DNA of 64,000 bases. Origin: Narthecium ossifragum. Lineage: Eukaryota > Streptophyta > Magnoliopsida > Dioscoreales > Nartheciaceae. Positions 1 to 12,954 of this stretch are shown piece after piece. How positions within the stretch are numbered: position 1 is the first letter of the stretch; each line of letters begins with the position of its first letter. The stretch spans positions 21,402,047 to 21,466,046 of the forward strand of contig OY986965.1 in the NCBI GenBank assembly GCA_963920575.1, written 5' to 3'. A model generated the notes under the pieces. The model searched no databases. It was not told the origin of the DNA and saw only the letters and a program-made list of their open reading frames with translations. The translations under genes and the position numbers were made by a program.

Positions 1-257
1 AGCAGAACCCTTTTGTTATAGTTAGTCTCCTACGAGTGTATGAATGTATGTATTTAAATTCCCCTCTTCGTGGATTTTATAGACTTGTAACATTTGGGTT
101 TGTAATTATATTATTGAGGTCTCTGTAATTGTATTACTTTAATGAGGGTGCTTGAAGATTGCTTAGGGAGACCAGTAGGTTAGTGGGAAGCCTCGCCAAA
201 AATTTTCACAGTTGGTTAGGTTTCGGTTCGCATCCCCCGGCCCGGTTGGGCTTTCGC
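1..257. other. unassigned left edge
   Basis: AT-rich sequence followed by a GC-richer stretch from about 225. No convincing coding region was seen. The TTTGTAATTATATTATTG-like composition resembles the terminal part of an LTR, but no matching partner lies in the window, so it is left unassigned. Confidence 0.3.
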
Positions 258-307
258 GGGTTGGCGCACAACACAACAACTGCAGCACAATCCTCGGATG
301 CTGCTTA

Positions 308-3291
308 TGTCACGCCCCAACCCAGAAAACCCATCCGGTTCGGAGCGTGAGGCGAGTAAACCTATTTCTAAAATCGAACGGTGAGAGTCTCCCTTGTATT
401 TCTCAATTTGAACCCTGTACAATTATAAACTTCACAATAAATTAAAATGATAAATCTAACAGTTCTAAATTCAACATGAATAGGAATCTGCTATCACAAA
501 TCTCACTATCTGGTACAGGTTCTGATACAATGCTTTCATCAACCCTCATTACATAATTTAATACAACCAATCAAATTCTCGAAGAGGGAAATTATACATT
601 TAATATAACTGCAAATGTACAATTTTTAACAAAAGGGGAAACTCCATGATCGTCAAGTACTCCTCGAAACTCCAAGTCCGCGATCACCTCGAGAATGGCG
701 CGCCAATGCCCAGAAGATCACCTGAAAGGAAAGGGCTGCATCAACCTGCATCGCCGATGCAACCCAGGTAGGAGTGAGCAACAAAGCTCAGTAGGGTTCT
801 ACACTATTCTACGTCACACTAAAAGGAGGAAAACAACAACTGTGTTGTCTCTCCGCCTAAGTCTAAGGAATGCCAATGGTCCCATAACTCTATCGATGTC
901 CCAACGGCTCCTGTCATGAACCTCTCTCTTGAACATGTTACCAAGATCATCCTAAGCACTAACAAGGGAACAGTACCATGTGGGATCACCCTTACCCAAG
1001 CAAAACTGCCGTACTTGGGGACCACGTCGGGAACGCATTGACATCCATCCTTAGCACTTGGCCTTGGAGAAACAACACGACCTCTAAACCTCAACAACAA
1101 TGTTCCAGTCCGACTACCTAATAATCCTCGAATAATATCAAACATAATCATTGATGACAATCACGTCCTAATCCTCGACTACCCAAACCCCGGACCTAGG
1201 GTTAGACCCGGGCTACCCAAGAATCCCGGATCGGCGATCGAATCCATCGCCTACCACATATCCTTAATGCTGCTAATGCAAGCAAATGCATGCAATGCTC
1301 ACGCGCACAGAAATACAGAAATATAAGCATGCAACAGTATGACCTCACAACATACAGGACTAGGCATAGCCTACAGCTTGTCAAAGAGTAAACATAGCAA
1401 GGGGTCTAAAGCAGATAAAGGTCTAAATTACAATAATCCAATATTATAACGGCGTCCACGGGCCGTAAACAAGCAACAACACATTCAATCGAAATTTTGG
1501 CATTACAACGACATCCACAGCCGTCAACCGCAATTTCTACAATGGGGGTACAACCCCGGCCACACAATCATCAATCAACAACAAATATAATGAACAACAA
1601 CTAGGGCACAACCTCTGCCCATTTAATTATCCAAACATCCCAAGGGGCATGACTCCCTTGGTTCAACCACAAGCCTCACATAGGGTTGAGCCACACATGG
1701 AGCCTACATATATATAGATATATACATATATATAACATGCTAAGAAAATGCTAACATAACATTGATAAGAGGAATCAAGGAAATTCATCAAATACAGCAT
1801 TTTCATAAATAGGAAACCCAATTCTATTCTCTCGAGAAATCTATGTTTCATTCACAGGAAATCCAGCTGAAGACCGCATACTAGCATACTAGTATTTATC
1901 ACACATAATATATCGATTTGCATAAAAGGAGAAAGATCTCCATAAACATGACATAGAACTAAACATGCACAAATCTATCAAAATCCTACTGGGATTAACA
2001 TACATGTTATCTAGCAATCTTATTAATCTACCGCGAGAAGATCAAAACAAATAGATCAAGAAAAACTCCATTTTCTGCCAAAAACCCAAGCTTTTATCAA
2101 AGGTTCAATTTCGTCGCAGATCAGGGAACAATTCATAGTAAATCGTAGGAAAATCTGAAAATTATGAAATCAGCGGCACTTGAAAGTAGATGAGAAGATC
2201 TACAACTTTCATCTTGATGATCAAACAAGATCATGCATGTAAGAGCCCAGATCGGAGCTAGAACAGCTCAGCTTGCAGAAAAACAGGGCTTCGATAAAAT
2301 CCGGGAAAAACTTCCAAACATCCGGATAAAACCCAGATCAAATCGCATGAAGCTTCAATCAATTATTAAGTATGCATCAAGAGACCAATTAGAACATAGA
2401 AACCAACTAATCCAACAAACAAACCCTAGATCTAGCTTAACCTAAAGATCAAGGTAGAAACCCTACCTTAAACGCCAATCCAAGCTTCAATTCTTACTAA
2501 TCCGCCGTCCCAAATCGCCGCCGCTGCCTCCAGCTTGTCGGAGAGCCGCCGGAGGTCCTCCCATATCCGCTAACGTCGCCGGAGAAGGAAGAGAGATAGC
2601 CACAGGAGAGAGGAAGGAGAAGGAAGGAGAAGGGAGAGGGGGCCTCGCTGCCGCCTCTGGCTTGCCGGGGAACCGCGGGGAGCCGTCCGACGCCTCCCTC
2701 TAAACGCGACAGGAAGATGGAGGAGAGGAGGGAGAAGCCGGATGGGATCTGGGAAGAGGAGAGGAGAGCTCGGGAGGGATGAAGGTGGTGGCCGGCAAGG
2801 GTGGTGAAACTCCGGAGAGGGGAGAGGGCCGGCCGGCGTGGTCGCGAGCGGAGGAGAAGAAGAGAGGGAGTCGAGCGCGAGGAAGAGCAGGAGAAGAAAA
2901 GAGGAAAAAGAGAAGAAAGAAAAGAAAAGAAAAGGGAGAGAGAAGAGAGTGGGTTAAGCCACTTAAGTGGCTTAGCCGGTTCAGACGAGCCACTTGATCG
3001 GACTGAATCCGATTTGACTCCAAATTGCGATCTCGTCGCAATCTCGTCTGGATCTGTCGATCCCGAACGCTCCTACTGAATCTATTCAATCACGTACATT
3101 AATCAAAGCCGTGTGTGCACTACGCGGGTGTGAAACTGACTGCCAAGGCGTAATTTACCAAATTGCTCTTGTGGTCCAAAAACAGCGATGCGATCAACTG
3201 ATCGCAACCCAAGGCCAACCGGGCCAAAACCAACCAAGCCAAGCCCTTAACCTAACGCGGTCGGACCGGGTTGGAGGAAAGGGTCCTCACA
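308..3291 (-). mobile_element. solo LTR, long Tekay/Del-like family (copy 1)
   Basis: Read on the minus strand, the unit begins TGTGAGG and ends GTGACA. It is flanked by the exact 5-bp duplication GCTTA (303-307 and 3292-3296). It is about 2.98 kb long and non-coding. Its inner third has a GA-rich stretch (2580-2960) that generates spurious ORFs. The block at 740-1200 is clearly homologous, in inverted orientation, to 28440-28900 in the second copy. LTRs of 2.4 to 4 kb are typical of Tekay/Del chromoviruses. No internal region remains, so this is the product of LTR-LTR recombination. Confidence 0.85.
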
Positions 3292-3413
3292 GCTTATGCT
3301 CCTCCTCTATGTGTGAGTAGATAAGGATTTCGTTGGCAAACACCATATTGAACTGATCCAGATATGGTAGGAAAACCCTCTACATCAAATCCATGAAGGT
3401 TGCTGATGTGTTC

Positions 3414-5119
3414 TGATAAGACGTGAAAAGTGAACAAATCACCCTTTTAACTAGTTCTTGTTAGTTTCCGAGCAATGCTATTTTGATAGTCTATGATGTA
3501 TTTTAGGTATAAGAGCCTTTAATGATGATTAGATCATGTTTGGTGCTAAAACGAACAAATAAAGAATCTGCTAGGAGCAAAGGAATGAAGATGGATTAGC
3601 TTTGAAGATTAAACTGTTCTTGTTCAGGAAGAATCAGATGATGTGTCATATATGGTTGGAAAGCTCTTAAAGTCTAGTTTCGGGAGAAGTTTACGGTTCA
3701 TGATTCCAAGTTTTCTAGAAGAAGTTATGACATTTTTAGTACCGATGGCGCAGTCTGGATGGCTGAGCAATAAATACTCAGGAAAGAAAGATCGATCCGT
3801 CTCCCTAGTAGGATCGATCCGTCTATGCAGCAGACTGACAGAATGCATATTTTTCAGAGGAACACAGTAGGATCGATCCTACTATCCATCCTACCGAGCA
3901 GGGTCGATCCGACACCCCTGGAAGGATCGATCCGACTCGGGCGTAGCCAGATGCTGAAGATTTTGATGCAAAGGATCGATCCTACACCCATGGAAGGATC
4001 GATTCTACCTTCGCAATGAAGAAAATCAACGGTTCAGATCTAATCTGAGGATGGAGACACTTAAGACTATAAATAGGCATCTTTTAGGGTTTTTGGGGGT
4101 CTTCTTCTCTCTTGGAGAGGGAGAACAGTTCCTTTCCTCTTTTTAACTTTTCTTTAGAGATCTTTGGGAGGACATCCATGGTGGAAGAGCTTCATCAACC
4201 TTCATCTATAGATCAAGCCCTAAAGATGAGTAGCTAAACTTTTTACCATGGTATTCTTATGATGTAACTAGGGTTTCTATTCTAGATTTCTTAGATTTAG
4301 GGCTTGTATTCATTATTGATTGGCTTATATGGATTGATTTCTATTTTCTTCATACCTTGGTGTCGATTTCTTGCTGGATGTTTGGATTGTTCTCGTTTGC
4401 ACTTGATTCCGGAGCTTGTGTATGCTAGGGCTTGGATTGGATTCATCCAAATAAGAGGATCATGCTAGTCCCATGGTATCTCGGATGAAATCTTCTTCGT
4501 GGTTAGGGATTGTATAGTGCTAGTCCCACTACGCTCTATCCCTAATCCTTCATGCATCCTACCTTTGTAGATTTGGCCATCGAGATGCTAACTCGTCTCG
4601 ATCTCACACCTAAATTCATATCCGTACTACTACTTGCGATGAACTCATCCTGATAAGAGGGTTCATTAGCAGTGAACGTAACTAATCATTCGGCAACTGA
4701 CATTTAGATAATTGTTCCTGCCAACAATGAATCCTAACCAGAACTTCTTGAGTGATAAGGAGAACTAGCCATTCACTTATCAACTATTAGGAAAGCCATT
4801 CAGCGTGATTAATGTGCCCTGATCTTAGGAAAACCTTGTAGAATCCTGGTTATTAATTAAGAATTCCCTCGTATGTTTTCTCATATTTATTAATCATTTA
4901 GTATAAACTTAGTTTAATTTCAATCCCATATCTTTTATCAACTTATCGGTAGGAATACTTAGATTGAGTTTAGTAGTTTAATTATTTTCCTACGCATTCC
5001 CTGTGGATTCGACTCGGACTCACTGCTTAGTACCCCTAAAGTAGTTAGTTAGTAGTTTGATTATAAATTTATAATTTTGAATAGACTTGTTAAGGAATGA
5101 CACTTTTCAAGTCCTATCA
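3414..5119 (+). mobile_element. solo LTR, Athila-like
   Basis: This begins TGATAAGACGTGAAAAGTG, the same start as the LTRs of the full Athila-like element at 30619-41820, and ends in CA at 5119. The 5-bp duplication TGTTC is exact at 3409-3413 and 5120-5124. A TATA box (CTATAAATAG) lies at 4067-4076. Upstream of it are GATCGATC pairs with starts at 3790/3812, 3902/3925 and 3974/3997. Length is 1706 bp with no internal domain. Confidence 0.9.
4067..4076 (+). promoter_or_regulatory. TATA box of solo Athila-like LTR
   Basis: CTATAAATAG lies just downstream of the GATCGATC pairs. The full Athila LTRs have the same order, with their TATA on the minus strand near 31653-31666. Confidence 0.6.
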
Positions 5120-5559
5120 TGTTCGTCAAGCCAAACAACATCATTGTGAACTCATACAATCCGTACCTCGTACGGAAAGCTGTCTTCGAGATGTCGCAAT
5201 CCCGAATCCTCAACTGGTGGTAGCCTGTACGAAGGTCGATCTTCGAAAAGACCGACAAACCTCAGAGCTAGTCGAACATGTCATATATCCTGGGCATAGG
5301 ATACTTGTTCTTCACAATCACACTGCTCGGCCTCCTGTAATCAATGCAAAGATGAAGTGTACTGTCCTTCTTCTTTGCAAACAATACAGGTGACGTGCTG
5401 AGACGAATGAAACCTCGACCAATCCATTCGTCCAGCTGAATCCTCAACTCCCTTTGCTCTGCTGGTACTATCCTGAAAGCTGGCAACGAAATTGGCCTGG
5501 TGCCTGGTACGAGATCTATCTCAAAGTCAATGGCACAAACTCTAAATCTCAAACACTTT

Positions 5560-5940
5560 AATCTATAGCCAGCTAAACAAATATCTCAATAAAGCAATGA
5601 TTACAGTAACAATCTCGTCCTAGACTTTGCTACCCAGTGTCAATCCTAGGGCTAGATCCGAGGTGCTTGAGCTCTCGGATCGACGATTAACCCATCGCCC
5701 ACGTTCTAACCTTTACGCTTCTAATGCTATGCACAAGCTCAATGTTCTTAGTAACAAAATCACCTACACCGTATCCATTCATGTGAACTAAGCACATCAA
5801 AAGTCTTATTTAGAATTTGCAGATTTAAGTTTTGGGGTTTATAAAGTAAAAGGAACTGCATATCAAATTCAACATGCAATTAATCATAATTGGATTTCCA
5901 AAATGAGAAACTAACCAACTTGACAAACGAATCACGATTT
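5560..5940 (-). repeat. degraded LTR fragment, Tekay/Del-like
   Basis: The stretch at 5645-5690 (GGCTAGATCCGAGG.., CTCTCGGATCGACG) matches the inverted complement of 28440-28490 in the solo LTR at 26834-29269 and is also similar to 1190-1300. It abuts the N-terminal side of the RT fragment, so it is probably a remnant of that element or of another LTR. Ends are not defined. Confidence 0.55.
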
Positions 5941-5969
5941 TGTGAATACATAATTTCCATTGACCCTAA

Positions 5970-6910
5970 GGGGCTGTTTAGTTGCATGTATCAGCTGATA
6001 CATGCATCAGTTGATGCAACCTTTTGATACAGACCAATGTTTGGTTGGTCAAATGCATCAGCTGATGCATGTATCAGCTGATCCAAAAAGAGGCTCAGAT
6101 GCTGCATCAGCTGATACAGGCAAAATGGTTGTTTCTGCTGATGCAGAATCATCTGATGCATCACTATATGAATTATAATATTATTTTCGGAATTAATAAA
6201 ACCTTGAATAAATCTGAAAATTCAATATATGAATTCCGAAAAATCTGAAAACCCAACCAGAAAATCCGAAAATTCATGGAAAAAAACTTTACATGAATAT
6301 ATTATTTTCGGAATTAATAAAACCTTGAATAAATCTGAAAAATCAATATATGAATTTCGAAAAATCTGAAAACCCAACCAGAAAATCCAAAAATTCGTGG
6401 AAAAAAAACTTTACATGAATATATTATTTTTGCTTGTATTTTTGTTGATTTTTATTAAAAAAATTATCATAAACGAATTAAGTCCGGAAGATAAGTAAAG
6501 AATTGGACACTGTTGTTCAAGATTTGGTTGATACTTTGTAGTTAAGAGTTTGCTAAGACGATTTTAGGTTAATACTCACACTTGCTTGATCTTTTTTACT
6601 TTAATAATTAAGAAATTATTAAGTTAGCACGAGCTCAATAATTTAATAAATATAGTCAAAGAAAAAATATAGTTAAATAAAAAACAGCTAAAGAAAAAAA
6701 ATGATATGAAACAGTTGTATCAACTGATACAATACATACCAACCAAACAGAAAATGAGCTAATACTGCATCAGTTGATACAAGCAACCAAACAAATAGGT
6801 GATACTAATACTGCATCAACTGATGCAGCATCAACTGATACACTGTATCAACTGATGCACTGCATCAACTGATGCACTGCATCAACTGATGCAAGCAACC
6901 AAACGCCCCC
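5970..6910. mobile_element. PIF/Harbinger (Tourist-like) MITE
   Basis: The termini are inverted repeats, GGGGCTGTTTAGTTGCATG at the left and the complement of CAACCAAACGCCCCC at the right. They are flanked by the 3-bp duplication TAA (5967-5969 and 6911-6913). This terminus type and 3-bp TAA/TTA target are established hallmarks of Tourist MITEs. Both arms are packed with short palindromes of the type GCATCAGYTGATGC. No transposase is encoded. At 941 bp it is long for a MITE, partly because of a 121-bp internal duplication. Confidence 0.85.
6178..6420. repeat. tandem duplication, two copies of about 121 bp
   Basis: The block that starts ATATTATTTTCGG at about 6178 repeats at about 6299 with only a few mismatches. 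It contains repeated AAATCTGAAAA and AACCCAACCAG words and lies in the centre of the MITE. Confidence 0.85.
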
Positions 6911-7635
6911 TAAATGTAGTCATACACAAATAGGTACCACAAAGACTTTTTCAAGTATCAATATCATATGTGATTGTTAACAACACTTTACTGAATAAAA
7001 TTAAGAGCTTTTCAATCTTCTTCCGGATCCCACTAATCATGCTTCAACATGAGACAACAACACCCTATGTCAGAGACAACATAGCTCCACAAATAGAACT
7101 CCATAGCAATGAAACCAGACTGAATCAATGTGATTAATTGACTGTATATATACCAAATAGTTTTCTCACCAAAACCCTAGATAAGCTGATAAAATTGAGA
7201 CAATTGGAAAGGATTGGAGGGGGTTTGGGGCTTTAGGGAGCTTTCGACGTCTCCATAGATGTGGATGGAGCGCGACATGGGGACGCGGATTGGGTGGGTT
7301 TTCATTGTGCTTTTATGGAATACCAAAGAGATTTAGCAAATCTTTCAAATCTACAAATCCCCACTAAAACCTAAAATACATACATGTTCCATTTCGAGTA
7401 GTGCCCGATCTCCCCCACCAACATCCAGAATCCAACAATAATTCTATACATTTCCTTGGATAGACGGTCGTTCCAAATTATAAAACATTAACACAGAAAA
7501 AAAACTACAAAACAATCAGATCAAGAAAGGCTTGATCTTTCTGTCGAAGAGGAAGCTAAAGCACCCATGAGTACTAGATGATAGCAGAGAGGAGAGGCCA
7601 TAGGCGAGGGAGGAGAGGGAACGCGTGGTGCTCTC
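6911..7635. other. intergenic, no gene recognised
   Basis: AT-rich sequence with a short G-rich stretch (7195-7310). No ORF with family resemblance was seen. Confidence 0.4.
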
Positions 7636-9052
7636 TGTTAGAACAGAAATCTGACCTTGAGGTCTAACAAACCAAAATCAGGGATTGTGGTACGGTCCGA
7701 TTCTTTCAAACTATATTTGAACATAGGTGTTGAAGCTTCAGAAAAATGGATGTGAAGTGGAAAATAAAAAATGGAAAATTGGAAGTGGTGACAAAATAAA
7801 TGATGAAAAGTCATGGAAAATGAGAGTAGTGGGTGATGAATTATGTTAGAACTACTTTATGAGTGATAGATCTACTCTTATGAATGGAATTATGGTAGCA
7901 TTACTCCTAAAAATGAAGAACTAGTTCCAGGAATTTTAAAGGAATAAAAGCTTCATTGTTGAATTTAAAAGGGTACATGGTAAATAGATCTAGTCTACTG
8001 ATATATGCTAAACGATAAATAAAATGGCTTTTGCTCTTGATTTCAGGAGAGAGATTTTTCTTAATCCTCTTGGCCTTTTATAAAGCTTCTGGTAACCACC
8101 TTGAAACCACCCAAACCACCCACTACGCTGCAACTGTTGCTTTGAAAGTGGAAACCACCAGAACTGCATAACTGATCTGAACTGCTCTGGAACTGCCACT
8201 AAACAACGTCTTCTGTCTTCTACTATAATTTTGTCGATAATAACCTTAGAATCTAGAACAACTCTAAATATGAAAGTTGTAGATCTTCAAATTATCTTTC
8301 CAACAGTACCAACAACCTTCAATTTGGACATCAGATGAGAAAGTTATGACTAAAAGAATTAGACTACATTAATAGCTAATATGGCCGATTAGCCAAATAT
8401 GGATGATGGGATTTTGGCCGAGGGGAAAATGAACGATGACATGGCCATTTTGGACGATGACATTTAGAAATTCGATCATTATTTACTACTTTGCCACTTG
8501 GTACTTCGACTACCAGTTTGGCATACTAAATGATGGAATCTGAAGATCTCGTCAACATGAAAGTTGTAGACCTCTTTCCAATGGTTCAAGAATCAACTCA
8601 TTTTGACATCGTATGAGAAAGTTATGGCTAAAATAGTCGAAATACGTTGATGACTATTATTAAAATGATTGGTCAAAATATGGGCGATGGGAATTTGGCC
8701 GATTGAAATTTGGACAATGACATCGGCCATTCTTTGGACGATGATATTAGAAATTATGCCATTATTTACTATTTTGCCACTGGGCACTTTGACTGCCGGT
8801 TTGGTATAGTAAACGATGGAATCTGAAGATCTTATAAACAGCAAAGTTGTAGATTTTTTCATCCTCTTTCCAATAATTTAAGAATCACCCAATTTGGATA
8901 CTCGATGTAAAATTTATGGCCAAATGACCAAAATACTTCAGCTGTGTTAAAACTGAAGTATTTATTGGCCGATTGGCAATATTTATAAAATTATCATTGA
9001 TCTTGGTAATCGTCCAAATGACTTTAGGACATTGTTATATTTATGACTAACA
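7636..9052 (+). mobile_element. TG..CA-bounded dispersed repeat, probable solo LTR (copy 1)
   Basis: This begins TGTTAG and ends CTAACA, the inverted terminal pair usual for LTRs. It is flanked by CTCTC (7631-7635) and CTCGC (9053-9057), a near-match duplication. A second copy of the same family, in the same orientation, is at about 61597-62956. Internally a unit containing AAAGTTGTAGA.., then TCTTTCCAA, then GAGAAAGTTATG recurs about three times (near 8270, 8560 and 8840). No coding capacity was seen. The superfamily (copia or gypsy) cannot be decided without the internal domain. Confidence 0.65.
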
Positions 9053-9218
9053 CTCGCCATAAGTAACCGACGACAACAGAGAGGAGAGGAGAGGCCTAGA
9101 AGAACAAAAGAGAGGGCACTTATACTTAAAATAGTGTTTGGCGTGGTTAAATGCATGGAGGAGGTGGATGCACGGAAGATGAAAGGGATTCGGGGGGGTG
9201 CCAAGACTAATCGTTTGG

Positions 9219-9335
9219 CAGCCCCTACCAAGAGCACTCCTGGCCTTTCATTTTCATCCAATGGCTAGGATTTTATTTCACAGGCTCCACCATGATTTTT
9301 AGTTTTGGAAACCTTAGAAGAAGGACGTGATATGT
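9219..9335 (+). repeat. terminal inverted repeat, left arm
   Basis: It starts near GGCAGCCCCTACC and runs to the AAGGACGTGATATG block. It is roughly 80% identical by eye to the complement of 12955-13085. Confidence 0.6.
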
Positions 9336-10440
9336 TCTCAACCCAATTTTTGAAACCCCGACTCTCGGCTGCGAGGGAGGAGACGGTGGAGGGGAGATAT
9401 GTGAGGAGCGATGGCGATAAGAGGTGCTTCTTTTAACTCTCGTAGGTGATGTCGGTGACGAGGGGTTGAGAGAAAGAGGTCTCGGACGAGGAGAAAAGGG
9501 AGGCGACGGTGGCGCAAGAAGACGTCGTCAAGCATCACCGCGGGAAGCGAGGTTGTAGTGAAGGTGGTGGCAGCCGGCAGCGGCGAAGGAGTGTTGGTGG
9601 TGGGGCTAATGGTGGATGAGGTGGCGGAGGGTGAGGGGTAGCATGGTTGCGGGGCCACTCGAGCATCAAACAACAAGTATGGTTGCAGTCAAGGTGTTCG
9701 TCTAAAATTCACAACAAACATGGCATGTGTGTGCATGATTCACCTATGCCATCGTATGCCATCCTAGACTATACATCTAGCATGCATTTTATTATAGTTG
9801 GTTTGGATAGTTATACAACATACTATTGTTGCTAATTCATTTTGTTCTGGTTTCCTTAGCAACAAATGTGAGCGTAAACGATCGAGACGTTGGATATGAT
9901 GAACATACATTTCTTTTTTGCCACAACTTCATGTTTTATAGCATAATGTTTATGTTCTTGGATCTTCTTAATGAATTTAAGATGTAACTGAGATCCATTT
10001 TTTGTTAAATTGTATCACTTGAAACCCTCTATGCACTTTAAGATTTTAAGAATCAGGTAATCAATTCTTGTCTGGTTGTCAAAGAATGCATGGTCTAAAG
10101 TACATGCTGGATTTTTTCTCAAGCATCCTCATATAAGTCTCATTATCATATGCATATAATTTTCCTAATGTAAAGTAGATCTAGCCAGTGCTAGTGTGAA
10201 TTGAGTTTATCACATTTGAACAAGATAACTGTGTCATAAGTTAATGTCTCTCAAATTTCCATGGTTCCTAGTTGAATCATAAGAAAAAACTTAGTTCCTG
10301 AGCAAAGACTGCTGAGGTAAGCTATTTTCTAGATTAATACAGAACAAGTTTCATTGTCAAGGTTGCTTTCCTTGTATTTGAGCTTTTGTCCTCTTAGACA
10401 TCCTATATATTTGGTAATCAATATGAACTTTTCTTTGCAG

Positions 10441-10800
10441 GTAGTAACTGTTGCAAAATTCCAAGGTGGTGGAGCATTTAATGTCATTCCAGATTTTGTT
10501 ATCATTGGTGGCACCTTCCGGGCCTTCTCGAAAGAGAGCCATGAAGCTTGCAAATTCATCGAGGCAATCTCTAATGCATGCATTTCAGCAAGAATTGGTA
10601 ACAATGAAGAACCTGAGAATGGTGATTTTGCACCTCAAAATGCAAATTGGAAATTGTAGAATATGGAGTATCAAAGGCATATTTTACAATCATATGAGAA
10701 ATCTTTGGCTAGGGAGCTTGACCTGGAGAAGAAGCAGCTGATTCTAGATATATTGAAGAAGATCTGAAACTAAAACTCCAGCTTGCAGAGAGCTATTTTT
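10441..10800 (+). pseudogene. chimeric fragment: IAA-amino-acid hydrolase exon fused to WIT-like coiled-coil segment
   Basis: A 3' splice site (TTCTTTGCAG) precedes 10441. The next 33 codons read [18 protein letters not shown] followed by an [12 protein letters not shown] block. This is the hallmark internal exon of ILR1/ILL-type M20 peptidases, which release auxin from amino-acid conjugates. A short upstream piece ending at a donor near 10316 may be the preceding exon. Directly in frame from 10540 follows an unrelated sequence. After a TAG near 10657 it contains EKSLARELDLEKK and, one frame over, EEDLKLKLQLAE. These resemble the coiled coil of WPP-domain-interacting tail-anchored proteins (WIT). 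The fragment lacks the catalytic metal ligands and has a stop and a frameshift. It is read as gene pieces captured by the surrounding element. Confidence 0.7.
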
Positions 10801-12954
10801 GTCTTATTAGTATGTAATCAATGTTCAAATTGTATTGTAGTAGAATGAGTGAATATCTTAAGAGTTGGACAATATCTTAAAGAGTGAATATCTTCAAATT
10901 GTTACAATTCACATTCAAAACTTGTTTTATTGGACAATACAAATGGAGACAAAAGTTGATTGTATTCACAACTGAGATAGAAGCTAATTGTATTACAAGA
11001 CACTATCAGTTTAGCACATGGAGTACATAAAAGCTGATGCTGAGCTTTAAAGCCCAATCTTTCTTCAATGCAAGTTCAACACTTGAGTTGGATAGAAAGA
11101 ACTCAATCCTCTCCTTATCAATTTTACTCCAACTGCAGGTTATCAAAAAGATGAGCCATTTCAGCTCAAAATGGTAAACATTGCTGACAGAATTGATTTA
11201 TAATACTAGCTCATGTGGCAATCAAAGATTGTTACACTATATATTCATGTTAATTACCTGATCTGATGAGCTCATGTAGCAATCAAAATCCACTCCAAAG
11301 TTAACTTAAGGACTGCACATAGTTAATTAGTTGTGATGATATTCTTCCACTCCAAAAAATGCTATTCACTTCAAAGTTATAAAATTAAGGACTGCATAAA
11401 GCAACATGTAACAATTAAAATCCACTCAGAAGCTATAATGTTAGAAACTAAGGATCTCAACATCCATCAAGCACTCATTACCTCTACCTGATTTTGCAAG
11501 TACTACACATAGTTGATTATTTCCCAAAATTTGGCTCATGAATAGACATCATACACAAATAATCTTCCAAACTTCATATAGTAGCATGCACATTAAATGC
11601 ATACAAGGCAAAAACAAGCTCCATATACCCAGTTTGACAGCAAAAACACAAAATACCCAAAATGCTGCACACAAATATATGATGTCAGGGTAAACAAGTA
11701 ATATACTATATAAGAAAGCATAAGCAAACAAACTGTGTACACATAAAAAAATGTTTGAACAAAGGAAAAATTGAAAACCAAGACTACTCATCAATTATTC
11801 AATCTACTTTCATGAAGAAGACAAATATTATGTGTAGAACCAAGACAAATCACTGATATTAAAAAATTGCACAGCTAACTAAAGTAAAAATGAGCAGCAA
11901 AGACTAATGTTCGAGTAATACTAAAAAGCCAATGCATGTGCATCCATAAAAAGGATTCTCAGATTTAGGCATGCATCTACATCTATTCTATATTTAGAAA
12001 ACTATTATGAAGGCAAAATCCTTGTTCTTGAAATAAACAAGAAGATACAAGACACCATTAAAGTATTGTTTGTAGCAACACTATTAAACTAACTTCCTCC
12101 CAACAAACAACAAATATATGGGCTCAAGCATTCATGTATAATTTCTATGCAGCAAAGGTGCCGGAGACCCTCATCTTGAGGGCAATCTGTCACAACTCTT
12201 CAATGAAGAATTAACATGATTAAATTATTAGTGCACTAAAAGAATAATCAGACCGCAAATATACTTCAAATTAAAAGTAAAGAATCTACTATGTGAGCCT
12301 TACGTACTTAAAGTTGACAGTACTTTTGATTTCTCTCACTATAAGAGGTACTTCACTAATTCAAAATATGCCTAGAATCAGATTATACACGGAGCATTTC
12401 GGGGGAATTGTAGAGATTTAGAGACTACAGTGAGGACTTTCAACTAGCTTAGCTTTGCGCATCTTCACGATCACTCCCTCATTTTTTTTGATATTATGTA
12501 TGCACCCCTGAAAAACTGACGATATAAAAAATGCCCCCACATCTTTGAAAATAGCACATGCCAACAAATTATGAAACACCCCAATTTCTACATTTTGAAA
12601 ACAGCAAACCACTATAGATAAGATCCAATAAGCATAAAGAAGATAGCAGTATTACATAATACGAACTCTCGTCGTTGGAGGAGCCATGACGTTGGTGTGC
12701 ATGCAGGCAATGAGGAGTCCATTGTGGAGAGCGACAATGGCACAGAGATTCCAACATCAAGTTCTGGTGAGAGGGATGGCTCCATTGTGGTAGGCGATGG
12801 CTGTGTCTTATTCCCAGCATCCGAAAATCTATCTTGGAACTCTGAGAAAATAGACTCCATGGCCAGAGTTTCTTCCGGTGATCACCGGAGAGAAAAGGGT
12901 GGAGCGATTCTCACTTTGACGGTATATTTTCCATCGTGCATCAAACTTTCTCTC

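Larger units (their letters stand above)
258..5552 (-). pseudogene. Ty3/gypsy reverse-transcriptase fragment, split by two solo LTRs
   Basis: On the minus strand, 5552 to 5120 encodes the start of a chromovirus-type RT. It has a PGT-containing linker, then KKKDS with LCIDYR, then [12 protein letters not shown], then the region that normally leads to a PFGLTN motif. The reading continues on the far side of the first insertion at 3413 to 3292, which carries the TFMDLM-like and IYSHIEEEH-like part near the catalytic block. It resumes beyond the second insertion at 302 to about 258, where similarity stops. The usual YxDD catalytic motif is degraded here, in-frame stops occur, and part of the STSP..VLF segment is missing. 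The two insertions are the solo LTRs at 3414-5119 and 308-3291, each flanked by exact duplications of this fragment. The long-dead element is most like the Tekay/Del group, though that assignment is an inference. Confidence 0.8.

Noticed and set aside
2700..3089. ORFs in a GA/CT-rich stretch on both strands
   Set aside because: Low-complexity purine tract within the solo LTR; frames are compositional.
9338..9676. 112-codon Pro/Ser/Thr-rich ORF (-)
   Set aside because: GC-rich low-complexity content without a recognisable domain or splice context.
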